Positions 8,912 to 18,224 are shown, counted from the first letter of the stretch. The stretch is DNA of 64,000 nucleotides from Thalassospira sp. TSL5-1 (GCF_001907695.1 NZ_KV880638.1:1054882-1118881); one strand, 5' to 3'. Notes: generated from the sequence alone by a model not told the origin. Translations and numbers: made by a program.

Positions 8912-9952
8912 TTAAAAACGGTCAATGACCGTGACACCGGTGCCGACAAAACTGTCCATATTCATAAGGGCGGTGGCCCCTTCGGCCAGGGTAATGCGAT
9001 CACCAATCAGCTTTTGCGGCACGATCTTGCCTGTCGCAATCATGTCGAGCATGGCATCATAGCGAAAGGCCTGCATGCCGTGGCTGCCCAGAACTTCAAG
9101 TTCGTGGGCGACAACCCGGTCCATCGGAATTTTGGCATGGGCATGATCGCCGGTCATAAGGCCGATCTGGATATGTTTGCCGCGTTTGCGCAGGCAGGAT
9201 ACGGAATTAAAGCACGTTACAGCACTGCCAAGCCCGTCAACCGAAATATGGGCCCCGCCGCCAGAAAGATCGCGAACCGCCCCGGCAACATCTTTGATCG
9301 ATTTGGCATTGATGGTGGCATTGGCACCGATGGTTTTGGCAAAGGCGAGTTTTTCGTCGTCAATGTCCACGGCAATCACATTTGCCCCGGTGGCAGCCGC
9401 AATCATGATGGCCGAAAGACCAACACCGCCACAGCCATGCACCGCCACCCATTGACCAGCCCGCACCTGGCCCTGGTCAATCACGCCGCGAAAACTGGTT
9501 GCGAACCGGCAGCCAAGGCTGGCAGCGGTGACGTAATCCAGTTCTTCGGGCAGGGCGACAAGGTTGCCATCGGCATAATCAATCGCAACATATTCGGCAA
9601 AGCTGCCCCATGCGGTGAATCCGGGCTGAAACTGACGGTCGCAAACCTGCTGGTTACCACTGCGGCATTCCGGGCAGTGCCCGCAGCCCGAAACAAACGG
9701 CACCGTGACGCGGTCACCCACGCGAAAGCGTTTTACGTTTTTGCCAATGGCCACAATGCTGCCGGCAAATTCGTGGCCTGGTACGTGGGGCAACTGAATG
9801 TCGGGATCGTGGCCCATCCAGCCGTGCCAGTCGCTGCGGCACAGCCCGGTCGCGCCGACTTCAATCACCACACCATCCTCGGCTGGCTCGGGGTCCGGCA
9901 GTTTCTGGACTTCGATCGGTCCCTGAAATTCCTCAAAAAATGCAGCACGCAT
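8912..9952 (-). CDS. Zinc-dependent alcohol dehydrogenase (MDR family)
   Basis: 346 residues from the ATG at 9952, chosen because GGAGAT lies just upstream; the longer frame lacks a ribosome site. Catalytic zinc ligands Cys38 and His60-Glu61 (GHE) and the structural zinc set Cys90, Cys93, Cys96 and Cys104 are present. The nucleotide-binding turn is GCGGVGLSA followed by an acidic residue in VDIDDEK, favouring NAD over NADP. The exact alcohol or aldehyde is unknown. It stands alone, convergent with the IalB-like gene. Confidence 0.93.
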   Translation of the reverse strand: MRAAFFEEFQGPIEVQKLPDPEPAEDGVVIEVGATGLCRSDWHGWMGHDPDIQLPHVPGHEFAGSIVAIGKNVKRFRVGDRVTVPFVSGCGHCPECRSGNQQVCDRQFQPGFTAWGSFAEYVAIDYADGNLVALPEELDYVTAASLGCRFATSFRGVIDQGQVRAGQWVAVHGCGGVGLSAIMIAAATGANVIAVDIDDEKLAFAKTIGANATINAKSIKDVAGAVRDLSGGGAHISVDGLGSAVTCFNSVSCLRKRGKHIQIGLMTGDHAHAKIPMDRVVAHELEVLGSHGMQAFRYDAMLDMIATGKIVPQKLIGDRITLAEGATALMNMDSFVGTGVTVIDRF

Positions 9953-10125
9953 CAGGTATCTCCAGTGAAAACAAAACGCGACGGGAAACCCTTCCCAAGC
10001 CATTAAATATCAATAGTCTATCGTGGTTTTGCTGGTGCCGAAACCATCGGGAAAGAACTTTTTACCAGTGGTGTGACGTTTCACGCCAGACGATTTCGCA
10101 TGTCGGCCTGTTTTGGTGGCGTGTT

Positions 10126-11220
10126 TTAATCCGCATTCCCTTTGGGCGGTTTGCGACGCACGCCCGGTACACCAATGCCGTGCCGTTTGGGCCGATTGGC
10201 GGGGGAAGCATGCGAGGTATTATTTGTTTCCTGATCCGGCGATGGTCCCCAGGGCTGCGGGCCTGGTTTGTTTGAAGGGGCGTTTTTATCGCTTAGATCA
10301 TCCCCATAAATCACATCGCCGGGACGCCAGGTCCAGGGGGGTGAATTGTCTTTTGACTGTTGCGTGCCCGAAGAAGGGGCCCTGGAAAACCCGTGCCGGG
10401 CATCGCGTTTTTGGGCCTTTTCACGCTCATAGGCAGCGGCCCAGGGCGGCGCATCAAAGCGGAATTCGGGGCTGGTGCCACCCTTGCTGTTGCGATAGCG
10501 GCCGGGGCGATAAACCCCAAAAACCGGTTGTTGTTTTGGCCCACCCTGCCACAGGGGGACATGGCGATATTTGAAAAACGGAATCAAAAGCAAACCGGCG
10601 GCAAAACCGGCAACATGGGCGGCCCACGCCACACCATCATTGACCCCGCTTGTCAGGTTGATCACCTGCATGCCGATCCAGAATCCCAGCACAACAACGG
10701 CCGGAACATAAAAAATAAGCACCCAGAAAAACCACACCAGAACCCGCGCCTTGGGATAAAGCAGAAAATAGGCCCCCAAAACCCCGGCCAGGGCACCGGA
10801 GGCGCCGATCATGGGGATTTGGGATGATGTATCGGCCAGGGCATGGCCCAGGGCGGCCGCCACACCGCACAAAAGATAAAAGGCCAAAAACCGCCAATGC
10901 CCCATCGCATCTTCGACATTATTGCCAAAAACCCACAGATACAGCATGTTGCCGCCAATGTGCATCCAACCCCCATGCATGAACATGGCGGTGAAAATGG
11001 TCAGAAATTCGTAACCAGGCGGGAAGGCAGCCAGCTCTGACGGTAGTTCGACATGACCAAACAGCACTGCCGGGATCGCCCCATATTCGATATTGGCGCG
11101 AATGATGCCACGGTGCCCCAGGGACAGGGTCATCAGGAAAACAATGACATTTACGGCAATCAGGCCCCATGTGACCCAGGGTGTCAGGGTAGTGGGATTG
11201 TTATCCTTGATGGGCAGCAT
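10126..11220 (-). CDS. Rhomboid family intramembrane serine protease
   Basis: 364 residues with about six membrane segments in residues 14-215 and a long, charged, probably disordered cytoplasmic C-terminal tail (about 225-364). The catalytic dyad is Ser141 in GASGALAG and His202 in AAHVAGF. The L1-loop/TM2 motif HGGWMHIGGNMLYLWVFG (82-99) is well conserved. Rhomboids cut transmembrane segments of other proteins within the inner membrane. Substrate unknown. Neighbours on both sides are unrelated. Confidence 0.93.
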   Translation of the reverse strand: MLPIKDNNPTTLTPWVTWGLIAVNVIVFLMTLSLGHRGIIRANIEYGAIPAVLFGHVELPSELAAFPPGYEFLTIFTAMFMHGGWMHIGGNMLYLWVFGNNVEDAMGHWRFLAFYLLCGVAAALGHALADTSSQIPMIGASGALAGVLGAYFLLYPKARVLVWFFWVLIFYVPAVVVLGFWIGMQVINLTSGVNDGVAWAAHVAGFAAGLLLIPFFKYRHVPLWQGGPKQQPVFGVYRPGRYRNSKGGTSPEFRFDAPPWAAAYEREKAQKRDARHGFSRAPSSGTQQSKDNSPPWTWRPGDVIYGDDLSDKNAPSNKPGPQPWGPSPDQETNNTSHASPANRPKRHGIGVPGVRRKPPKGNAD

Positions 11221-11336
11221 GGGCGTTTGGTTCCGTAAAAATTCTCTGATCGGTCAATTTGGTAAATATATTTTGTTGGGTGCAGCTTTGGCACGATGTC
11301 AGTTTAGGTGTCCGGGCTGCGATGTTCGGGAGACTT

Positions 11337-12260
11337 TCAGGCAACATCGGCGGCTTTACAAGGGTTTAGTGACCCACGCAAATAGGCTCCCAGTTTGCGG
11401 TATTCGGCCTTGCGGGCCGAGCTGCGACGCCACACCAGGCCAATCCGGCGAACCGGCACCGGGTTTTCAAAGGGCAAAATGGCGATGGTATCGCGGCGGC
11501 GAGCCTCAACTTCCAGGGCCATTTCAGGTAACAGGGTCGATCCGATGCCCGCTGCGACCATTTGCACCAGGGTGGACAGGCTGTTGGCCTGAAAGTCGGC
11601 GGATTTGCTCCAACCTGCACGCTGGCAGATTTCCAGTGCCTGATCGCGCAGGCAATGGCCGTCTTCAAGCAACAGCAGCTTTTCGTCCTTGATATCGTCG
11701 ATATTGATTTTCTTTTTGGCCGTTAACGGATTGTCCGGGCTGCAGGCAAAAACGAATCTGTCTTCAAACAGGTCCATTTCCTCAAGGCCGTTTTCCTCTA
11801 TTGGCAGGGCAATCAGGGCCAGGTCCAGTTTGCCGCCCAAAAGCAGATCCACCAGCTTGGCTGTCTGGTCTTCGCGCAGGAAGGGCTGCATTTTGGGAAA
11901 ACCACTGCGCAGGCGCGCCATGACATCGGGCAGAAGATAGGGGCCGATGGTGGGGATGACGCCGATATTGATCGGGCCGACCAATGGCTGGTTGGCGGCA
12001 TGGGCAACAACGGCCAGTTCGTCGACCTCGCGCAAAATATGCCGCGCCCGCGAAACAACTTCCTGCCCCAGGGCGGTAATCAGCACCTGGCGCTTGTTGC
12101 GTTCCACAAGTTGTGCACCCAGCAGGTTTTCAAGCTCGCTGATTGCGGCTGACAGGCTGGGCTGCGTGATGAAGCAGGCCTCGGCAGCGCGACCGAAATG
12201 GCCGGTTTCCGCCAGCGCGACCAGATATTTGAGCTGTTTGATGCTGGGTTGGGCCGCCAT
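11337..12260 (-). CDS. oxyR: Hydrogen peroxide sensor and regulator OxyR
   Basis: 307 residues: a LysR helix-turn-helix (about 8-65) and a substrate-binding-like domain. The segment LLLEDGHCLRDQALEICQ carries Cys203 and Cys212 with the spacing of E. coli Cys199 and Cys208, the pair that forms a disulfide on peroxide exposure. This separates OxyR from general LysR proteins. It is divergent from ahpC-ahpD, the classic OxyR target, across 166 bases containing a likely OxyR site. Confidence 0.96.
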   Translation of the reverse strand: MAAQPSIKQLKYLVALAETGHFGRAAEACFITQPSLSAAISELENLLGAQLVERNKRQVLITALGQEVVSRARHILREVDELAVVAHAANQPLVGPINIGVIPTIGPYLLPDVMARLRSGFPKMQPFLREDQTAKLVDLLLGGKLDLALIALPIEENGLEEMDLFEDRFVFACSPDNPLTAKKKINIDDIKDEKLLLLEDGHCLRDQALEICQRAGWSKSADFQANSLSTLVQMVAAGIGSTLLPEMALEVEARRRDTIAILPFENPVPVRRIGLVWRRSSARKAEYRKLGAYLRGSLNPCKAADVA

Positions 12261-12295
12261 AAATTTTTCCTATCGAAAAACCAGATTTATTTTAT
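12259..12295. promoter_or_regulatory. Candidate OxyR binding site, oxyR-ahpC intergenic region
   Basis: Reading ATAG-N7-CTAT-N7-ATAG-N7-CTAT from 12259, the window has ATAA, CTAT, CCAG and TTAT at the right spacing, 12 of 16 positions by eye. The first element overlaps the oxyR start codon, which would suit autorepression plus activation of ahpC. An extra ATAGG follows at 12301-12305. Confidence 0.4.
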
Positions 12296-12426
12296 TGGTC
12301 ATAGGTAAAGCAATTAACTACAAATCGCCACCAGCGATGTTGCTTTTTGCACATGCAAACTAAATCTAGAGAGGCCCATCGGGGGCCTTACAGGGATTAT
12401 AAACATCAAGCGTTAGGAGTACAGCA

Positions 12427-12954
12427 ATGCTCACCGTTGGAGATACCCTCCCGGAATTCAATCTTACCGGTGTTTCGGGCAAAACCGCAGACAGCTTTGC
12501 CCCGGTTACAGACAAATCTTTTGACGGAAAATGGAAGATTCTGTTCTTCTGGCCGAAGGACTTTACCTTTGTCTGCCCGACCGAAATCGTTGGTTATGGC
12601 GAACTGAACGGCGATTTTGAAGATCGTGATGCCGTTCTGCTCGGTTGCTCGACCGATACCGATTTTGTCCATGCTGCATGGCGTACCCACCACGAAGACC
12701 TGGGCGACAGCCCGTTTGTCTGGCTGGCTGACGAAAAGAAAGAACTGGCAAATGCGCTGGGCGTGATCGCAAAGGGCGAAGGCGTTGCTCTGCGTGCGAC
12801 CTTCATCGTTGATCCGGAAGGCATTATCCGCCACGTTCAGGTGAACGATCTTTCTGTGGGTCGTAACCCGCAGGAAACCCTGCGTATTCTCGATGCACTG
12901 CAGACCGACGAGCTTTGCCCGTGCAACTGGAACAAGGGTGAAGCCACCCTCTAA
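12427..12954 (+). CDS. ahpC: Alkyl hydroperoxide reductase/peroxiredoxin (AhpC, AhpD-linked type)
   Basis: 175 residues. The peroxidatic cysteine is Cys50 in FVCPTE; the C terminus carries CPC (164-166) followed by NW, supplying the resolving cysteine. It reduces hydroperoxides. The pairing with ahpD and not ahpF indicates electrons come through AhpD from a lipoyl system, as in mycobacteria. It is preceded by TTAGGAG and divergent from oxyR. Confidence 0.95.
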   Translation: MLTVGDTLPEFNLTGVSGKTADSFAPVTDKSFDGKWKILFFWPKDFTFVCPTEIVGYGELNGDFEDRDAVLLGCSTDTDFVHAAWRTHHEDLGDSPFVWLADEKKELANALGVIAKGEGVALRATFIVDPEGIIRHVQVNDLSVGRNPQETLRILDALQTDELCPCNWNKGEATL

Positions 12955-12983
12955 GCCTTTGGCTTGGACCTCGCTTGAATTTC

Positions 12984-13036
12984 GGACCGGGCAGGTAATG
13001 CCCGGTCCATCCTGGCCCGCACGGAATTTGCCGTGC
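12984..13036 (+). promoter_or_regulatory. Intercistronic hairpins between ahpC and ahpD
   Basis: A perfect 10-bp stem GGACCGGGCA/TGCCCGGTCC with a 5-base loop (12984-13008) is followed by GCACGG/CCGTGC (13019-13036). Neither has a T-run. They probably stabilise the ahpC part of the message and lower ahpD expression. Confidence 0.5.
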
Positions 13037-13131
13037 CATTCGGGTCACGCGCAGCCAAACAAGGTTGCGCCGGTTCGCCAAGGCGTGCCGGAAGTAGCGT
13101 TAATTTCTTCACAAAATTCAGGATGTTTTCG

Positions 13132-13665
13132 ATGTCTATCGCTGAAATTAAAGACTCCTTGCCGGCCTATGCCAAGGACTTGAAGCTGAACCTGGGAACC
13201 CTGTTTTCCAACCCGGGCATGACCGACCAGCAGATTTACGGAACGGCCCTGGCCTGTGCCTATGCGTCGCGCAATGCAAAATTGCTGCGTGCTGTAGCCG
13301 CCGAAGCCGACGGGAAACTCTCAGACGAAGCGATTGAAGCGTCCAAGGGCGCTGCGGCCATTATGGGCATGAACAATATCTATTATCGCTTCACGCATCT
13401 GGTGTCGGAAAAAGAATATGCCACCATGCCTGCCCGCCTGCGCATGAACATTATTGGCAAGCCGGGTATTGATAAAGCGGATTTCGAGTTGTTTTCTCTT
13501 GCAGTATCTGCGATCAACGGTTGTGGCATGTGCATCGATAGCCACGAAAAGGTATTGAAGCAGGCAGGGTTCAACAAGGAAATTGTTCAGAACGCCGTGC
13601 GTATCGCTTCGGTCATTCATGCGGTCGCTGCCGTTCTGGATGCCGAGGAAGCCCTCGAGGGATAA
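13132..13665 (+). CDS. ahpD: Alkylhydroperoxidase AhpD
   Basis: 177 residues from the ATG at 13132, chosen because AGGA lies 8 bases upstream; frames opening earlier have no ribosome site. The redox centre is Cys131-Gly-Met-Cys134 with His138 nearby, matching Cys130/Cys133/His137 of M. tuberculosis AhpD. It passes electrons from dihydrolipoamide proteins to AhpC. It lies 177 bases after ahpC on the same strand, with hairpins between. Confidence 0.95.
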   Translation: MSIAEIKDSLPAYAKDLKLNLGTLFSNPGMTDQQIYGTALACAYASRNAKLLRAVAAEADGKLSDEAIEASKGAAAIMGMNNIYYRFTHLVSEKEYATMPARLRMNIIGKPGIDKADFELFSLAVSAINGCGMCIDSHEKVLKQAGFNKEIVQNAVRIASVIHAVAAVLDAEEALEG

Positions 13666-13672
13666 TTTATTG

Positions 13673-13774
13673 CCTGTCCTTTTCCCCCAAAAGGACAGGA
13701 AGAATGGCAGAAGAAAAAAGTGCTGTCATTCTTGACCCTAACCCGATGGTCGCCCCCGGCCATCGGGTTTTTTT
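13673..13774 (+). ncRNA. ahpCD 3' UTR with C-rich hairpin loops and terminator; possible 3'-UTR sRNA
   Basis: Seven bases after the ahpD stop is a perfect 11-bp stem (13673-13683 with 13689-13699) closing a pure CCCCC loop. Next is a pairing of AAGAATG with CATTCTT (about 13700-13735), then the terminator CCCGATGG/CCATCGGG (13742-13767) whose loop also contains CCCCC, and a T-run. The hairpin-plus-C-loop design matches the tandem RNA units at 45.3-47.2 kb. It could be released from the ahpCD message as a separate RNA; that is inference. Confidence 0.45.
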
Positions 13775-13828
13775 GTAACTGATTTGAAGCCTGTTGTTTT
13801 GGGGAAAAATTGTAACATTCTGATTTAA

Positions 13829-14641
13829 CTAACAATAAGTGTCCAGAAAGTGACGAACCGACTCGAGAACGGCAGCGGGGGATTCAAGGTGGGGAATGTG
13901 CCCGCAACTGGGGATGATGTGGCTGGTAACGGGGCCGCTGACATGGTGGGCGATGGTGGTGACTTGTTCGTCACTGCCAAACTGGTCGTCATCGCCCTGC
14001 AGGATCAGGGCGGGGCAGGTGATGGCAGGCAGTTCGTCGATCATTTGCCAGTCGCGGAAGGCCGGTTGGCGCCAGGTATCGACCCAGGCGCGAAAGACGG
14101 TGTTGGTCTGGTCAAAATGGTGACGTTCAAGCCGTGATTTCCAGTCTGTGCTGGCATAGGTTCGGGCCGCCATTTCGATGCCGTCGATCGTGACATCCTC
14201 GACAAAAACATGGGCGGCCAGGCTGATGACGGCGCGGGGCACGGTGGGAAAACGGGCGGCATATTTTAGCGCAATGGTGGCCCCGTCACTGTGACCAAAC
14301 AGGATGGGATTTTTCAGCTTTAGGCTGGAAATCAGGCCATGCAGGAAACGGTCGGTTTCCTCGTTATGGAAATCTATCGGGCGTGGGACCACCGTTTGCG
14401 GGTCGGATGTGCCATGACCACGCCTTTCATATACCAGGCAGGAGAGCCCGGTTGCATTTGCCAGCCTTTGCGGAAAATCGCGCCACATGCGAATGGTGCC
14501 CAGGGCCTCATGCAGCAGGATGATGGTGGGGGCATCGGCCTGATCCTCCGCCCCGGCGCAAAGCCGGGAATGATCCGGGACAAGGTGCTGACAGGCAAGG
14601 CGAACACCGTCGACAATAGCGTGGAAATTGTCTTTTTGCAT
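13829..14641 (-). CDS. Alpha/beta hydrolase
   Basis: 270 residues. The oxyanion-hole region is LLHEALGTIRMW, the nucleophile Ser118 is in GHSDGAT, the acid is probably in QGDDDQFG and the catalytic His in SCGHIPHLE. The arrangement resembles the MhpC/epoxide hydrolase and pimeloyl-ester hydrolase group, but the substrate cannot be inferred. No signal peptide. Its gene ends opposite the ahpCD terminator. Confidence 0.88.
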   Translation of the reverse strand: MQKDNFHAIVDGVRLACQHLVPDHSRLCAGAEDQADAPTIILLHEALGTIRMWRDFPQRLANATGLSCLVYERRGHGTSDPQTVVPRPIDFHNEETDRFLHGLISSLKLKNPILFGHSDGATIALKYAARFPTVPRAVISLAAHVFVEDVTIDGIEMAARTYASTDWKSRLERHHFDQTNTVFRAWVDTWRQPAFRDWQMIDELPAITCPALILQGDDDQFGSDEQVTTIAHHVSGPVTSHIIPSCGHIPHLESPAAVLESVRHFLDTYC

Positions 14642-14983
14642 GGGAACCCTGAATTATCGGTATTTTGGTGCGTGAATATTGGTTTTATCATGGCGAAGAT
14701 TATGCCTCCCGGCAAGTGCAGCGGTGTGCAGCAGTGTGCAGCGGTGTTCCGAAGGCTCCCGTGCTCATGCCAGCTTTGTCTTGGATTAAAGAAAAACATC
14801 TGCGCATGGTGGTATATGCGTCACTGCGGGATGATCTAAACAGCCGGGCGTTTCAGAAGCTCTGCCAGTTGGAATTCTGGAAGGGGCAGGCCAAAGGGCT
14901 TCAAACCCCAACGATCAAAATCGCAAATCTGGTCATGATTGCGCTGCTATCACGGGCAGGTCGCCTGAAATGGACGATCATTT
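14642..14983. other. Intergenic region with a threefold 10-bp repeat
   Basis: No gene with a ribosome site is visible. A decamer GTGCAGCRGT is repeated three times head to tail at 14716-14745. Near the GntR stop, GCCTGAAA/TTTCAGGC (about 14960-14990) can form a hairpin that may end the minus-strand GntR transcript. Confidence 0.4.
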
Positions 14984-15691
14984 TCAGGCCGATGGAATGC
15001 CCAAATGATGGCGGGTAAAGCTGATCAGGCTTTGGACATGGACGGCAACCGTTTCGCGTACTTTTGCTTCGTCATGGGCGGACAGGGCCTCGATGATGGC
15101 GAGATGTTCTGACGAATCCGGTTGCAGGCGTTCTTTCAGACGGGCAATTTCAAACAGCCGCGTGGTTGCCCGCAGGCCCCGCAGGGTTTGTGCCATGACC
15201 TCGTTGCCACAATGATCGATGATCATATTGTGCAGGTTGTCGTCCGAAAACCAGTGGGCATCGGTGTGATAGGCTGTGCCATCCATCAGGTCTTCGATTT
15301 CGCGGCGCACGGACATCAATTGCTTGCGGGGGATGGCGCTCATGGCAAGAACGGCGGCTTCGGGTTCGATGATTTTACGCAGGCGCAGGCTTTGCAAATA
15401 TTCCCCGACATCAACACGTCGTACGACATAATTCCGTCCATCGCCCTTGCGTACCAGTCCTTCGCCTTCCAGGCGCTGGAGGGCTTCGCGAAGGGGGGTG
15501 CGGGAAATACCCAGTGTTTCGGCCAGACGTGCCTCGACAATCACATCGCCCCCATTGAGGCGGCGGTGACGGATCATCTCGGAAACGGCCTTGTAGGTTA
15601 ATGTCGCTAGGTTATGAGGCCCGCCGGTTTCCTCGCCACGCGCGATGATCATGGAATTTTCCTTGCTCCCCGACATGTATTTCCTTTTCAT
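14984..15691 (-). CDS. GntR family regulator, FCD (FadR-like) subfamily
   Basis: 235 residues: an N-terminal winged helix (about 28-92, with TPLREALQRLEGEGLV) and an all-helical FCD ligand domain whose metal-binding histidines probably include His150-161 and the C-terminal HLAIIEALSAHD region. FCD regulators usually sense the organic acid or amino acid handled by neighbouring genes. It is divergent from a second FCD regulator and the ABC/DapA/flavoprotein island, and shares with them a GGTATACC palindrome. Confidence 0.9.
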   Translation of the reverse strand: MKRKYMSGSKENSMIIARGEETGGPHNLATLTYKAVSEMIRHRRLNGGDVIVEARLAETLGISRTPLREALQRLEGEGLVRKGDGRNYVVRRVDVGEYLQSLRLRKIIEPEAAVLAMSAIPRKQLMSVRREIEDLMDGTAYHTDAHWFSDDNLHNMIIDHCGNEVMAQTLRGLRATTRLFEIARLKERLQPDSSEHLAIIEALSAHDEAKVRETVAVHVQSLISFTRHHLGIPSA

Positions 15692-15706
15692 TCTATCGGT
15701 TTCACG

Positions 15707-15716
15707 CGGTATACCG
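15707..15716. promoter_or_regulatory. Candidate FCD-GntR operator in divergent promoter
   Basis: CGGTATACCG, a perfect 10-base palindrome between the two GntR genes. The core GGTATACC recurs upstream of the ABC solute-binding gene at 16475-16484. Confidence 0.5.
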
Positions 15717-15754
15717 AATATATACTAATAAGAATCCAGCGTGAGTACAGATAA

Positions 15755-16405
15755 TTGAAAGAGCCATCAAACAGCACTCCCGACAATCAAAGCCTTGCAG
15801 ACAGTGTTTTTGCGCGTTTGTTAAAAAGCATCCTTGAGGGCCAACTGGCCGGGGGCACCATTGTGCAGGAACGTCGTCTTGCCGACCAAATGGGTGTTTC
15901 GCGTTCGCCCATGCGCGATGCGCTGGGCCGTCTGGAGGGGCAGGGGCTTTTGGTGCGCAATAGCCGGGGTATCCTGACGGTGCGGGTGGTAACGCTGGAG
16001 GATTATCTGAATTGCCTGAATTTGCGCCTTTTGATCGAGCCTACGGCGGCCGCGCTGGCGGCAGAGCGCATGAGTGCCGCGGATTTAAAGCGGCTCGACT
16101 CGTTATTAAGCGACATCGAAAACACATCGGATGTCGAGGCGGATGTGCTGTGGGATTTCGATGACATATTGCATCAAACAATTGGTGAAAGCAGCGGCAA
16201 CCCCTTTATTTTCAAGACAATTATCGAGATGCGCCGCTATACTGCCATCTTTGAACGCCACCAGCTTTCAGGGCGGGGCAAGCCCGGTTCTGCTGATCAC
16301 CGGATGATTGTGAATGCCCTTGCCGTGCATGATGCAGCGGGGGCAAAGGAAGCCATGCACCGCCATTTGCATGAAATAAGACAAAAAATTATCGAGAATT
16401 TTTAA
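15755..16405 (+). CDS. GntR family regulator, FCD subfamily (second)
   Basis: 216 residues from a TTG at 15755. No ATG or GTG start fits the frame before the helix-turn-helix, and no clear ribosome site is visible, so the start is uncertain. The winged helix contains RLADQMGVSRSPMRDALGRLEGQG; the FCD domain contains the helical ligand pocket. It stands between its divergent paralogue and the transporter genes it probably controls. Confidence 0.87.
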   Translation: MKEPSNSTPDNQSLADSVFARLLKSILEGQLAGGTIVQERRLADQMGVSRSPMRDALGRLEGQGLLVRNSRGILTVRVVTLEDYLNCLNLRLLIEPTAAALAAERMSAADLKRLDSLLSDIENTSDVEADVLWDFDDILHQTIGESSGNPFIFKTIIEMRRYTAIFERHQLSGRGKPGSADHRMIVNALAVHDAAGAKEAMHRHLHEIRQKIIENF

Positions 16406-16474
16406 GATCTTGCATGATTTTTGAGCAGGTGATTTTGTTGCACTTGTCGTGTGCATATTTTTTGTGTATTAAAG

Positions 16475-16499
16475 TGGTATACCAATCGAATGCGATTGG
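16475..16499. promoter_or_regulatory. Operator-like palindromes before the ABC solute-binding gene
   Basis: TGGTATACCA (16475-16484) is a perfect palindrome with the same core as the site at 15707. It overlaps by 3 bases a second dyad, CCAATCG/CGATTGG (16482-16499). Both lie 40-65 bases before the ATG. Confidence 0.5.
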
Positions 16500-16539
16500 C
16501 AAAAATGACATAGAAACAATATCACTCACAGGGGTTATC

Positions 16540-17364
16540 ATGCTTTCACGTCTGTTTTTTGCTACCGCCATTTGTGCAGCGGTTTTGGGTGTCGGCACGT
16601 CGCCTGTTTTTGCGGCATCCTGCAGCCCGGCTGTTCCCGATTCCGACTTGGTGAAGCCTGGCACGCTGATCATGTCCACCAACCCGACCTTGCCGCCATT
16701 ACAGTTCATCGATTCAAATGGCGATTTGAAAGGGATGCGAGTGGAGCTGGGTAAAATGATTGCCAAGCGTTTATGCCTGACCCCTGAATATATTCGCATC
16801 GAATTTTCGGCCATGATTCCGGGCCTCGCAGGGGGACGCTGGGACATGATCAATACCGGCATTTTCTATAACGAAGAACGCGCCAAGATCATGGAAATGA
16901 TCCCGTATGAAGACCAGGCCATCAGCATTTCGATGGCGCCGGGCACAGGCAAATCTGTCAGCAAAAAAGAGGATCTGGCCGGAAAGGTTATCGGTGTTGA
17001 AATTGGCGGTTTTGAAGAAAGCAAAACCCGGGCAATGGATGCCGAGCTGAAGGCCGAGGGGCTGAAAGGCCTGGATATTCGCACGTTTGATAATTTCGCT
17101 CTGGCCTATCAGGCCTTGCGGGCGGGGCAGGTTGACGGTGTTGTTTCGATTGATGCCGTTGCCAAGGAATATGATGCCCGTGGCGATTTTGACCGCGTGT
17201 TAAGCGGTCTGTATCCGGCCCCGGTGGCGCTGGCGTTTAAAAACCGTCCACTGGCCGAAGCCGTGCTGAAGGTCATGGACGATATGAAAGCCGATGGCAC
17301 CATCGCCAAACTGTTTGGCGAATATGGCATCGCGGTTCCCAAGGCCAAATACGAAATCAAATAA
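16540..17364 (+). CDS. ABC transporter substrate-binding protein, polar amino acid type (family 3)
   Basis: 274 residues from the ATG at 16540. A Sec signal peptide ends near SPVFAAS. The mature domain has PPLQFIDSNGDLKGMRVELG and GRWDMINTGIFYNEERA, typical of family 3 binding proteins for amino acids and related compounds. It is the first gene of the transport/catabolic operon, downstream of GGTATACC palindromes. Its permease follows, and the ATPase comes only after two enzyme genes. Confidence 0.92.
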   Translation: MLSRLFFATAICAAVLGVGTSPVFAASCSPAVPDSDLVKPGTLIMSTNPTLPPLQFIDSNGDLKGMRVELGKMIAKRLCLTPEYIRIEFSAMIPGLAGGRWDMINTGIFYNEERAKIMEMIPYEDQAISISMAPGTGKSVSKKEDLAGKVIGVEIGGFEESKTRAMDAELKAEGLKGLDIRTFDNFALAYQALRAGQVDGVVSIDAVAKEYDARGDFDRVLSGLYPAPVALAFKNRPLAEAVLKVMDDMKADGTIAKLFGEYGIAVPKAKYEIK

Positions 17365-17377
17365 CCCGGAACCACCC

Positions 17378-17429
17378 GCCGGAAACAGGAAGGCGTGTTT
17401 TCTCCCTTGCTTGTTGTTCTGTTTCCGGC
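17378..17429 (+). promoter_or_regulatory. Intercistronic stem-loop after the solute-binding gene
   Basis: An 11-bp perfect stem GCCGGAAACAG/CTGTTTCCGGC closes a 30-base loop that contains TCTCCC. There is no T-run. Such hairpins often protect the highly expressed binding-protein part of an ABC message. Confidence 0.55.
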
Positions 17430-17511
17430 ACCCCTCACATGGACAACATCATGTTCACAGGCCGATCCCGCGCGGCTTCTGTCTTGCCCTAACTTCCCGA
17501 AAGCGAACGAC

Positions 17512-18204
17512 ATGGAAACTTGGAACTGGCCCGGCTTTTTCGGATATTTGTTTAATTCCTATATCCTGGGCGGTGTTGTCACAACAATCTGGCTGACAGT
17601 CGTTTCCCTGATTGGCGGTTTGGTGCTGGGCTTTATCCTTGCCCTGATGCGGCGGTCACATGCGCAACCGGTTAAAATTTTTGCCCGTTTTTATATCTGG
17701 CTGTTTCGCGGAACTCCGCTTCTGGTTCAGTTGATCATTATTTACACAGCCCTTCCCCAGCTTGGCATCCGCTTTAGCGTGATTGAGGCCGCCTTGCTGG
17801 GCTTGGCTTTGAACGAGGCGGCCTATCTTGCCGAAATTATCCGTTCCGGGATCCAGGCCGTGCCCGAGGGGCAAACCCGTGCCGGTCGGGCATTGGGCAT
17901 GACCGAACGCAAAATCATGCGTCACATTGTGATGCCCCAGGCTTTCAAGGTGATTATTCCGCCCTTGGGCAATTCGGTGAATGGCCTGTTGAAAACCACG
18001 TCTGTGACGTCGGTTATTTCAATGGAAGAACTTTTGCGCCGCACCCAGGTTTTGATCCAGGAAAAATTCATGGTGCTGGAACTGTTTGCCGTTGCCGCCA
18101 TTTATTACCTGGTTCTGACCACATTGTGGGACCTGGTGCAGCGCAGAATTGAAAAAAGATTTGGCCGTTCGACGGCCCATGTATCGCTTGCAGAACAACG
18201 TTGA
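17512..18204 (+). CDS. ABC transporter permease, polar amino acid type (HisM/GlnP family)
   Basis: 230 residues from the ATG at 17512; upstream codons in the frame lack family similarity. Five membrane segments are likely. The EAA loop appears as EGQTRAGRALGMTERKIMRHIVMPQA, the contact site for the ATPase. One permease gene suggests a homodimeric channel. The gene ends 20 bases before the DapA-family gene. Confidence 0.92.
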   Translation: METWNWPGFFGYLFNSYILGGVVTTIWLTVVSLIGGLVLGFILALMRRSHAQPVKIFARFYIWLFRGTPLLVQLIIIYTALPQLGIRFSVIEAALLGLALNEAAYLAEIIRSGIQAVPEGQTRAGRALGMTERKIMRHIVMPQAFKVIIPPLGNSVNGLLKTTSVTSVISMEELLRRTQVLIQEKFMVLELFAVAAIYYLVLTTLWDLVQRRIEKRFGRSTAHVSLAEQR

Positions 18205-18224
18205 TTTTCCAGGATTTCGATAAA

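Noticed and set aside
8852-10006. 384-codon plus-strand frame opposite the alcohol dehydrogenase
   Set aside because: It is the antisense of a gene with complete zinc and NAD motifs; its product is rich in His, Gly and Asn with no recognisable domain.
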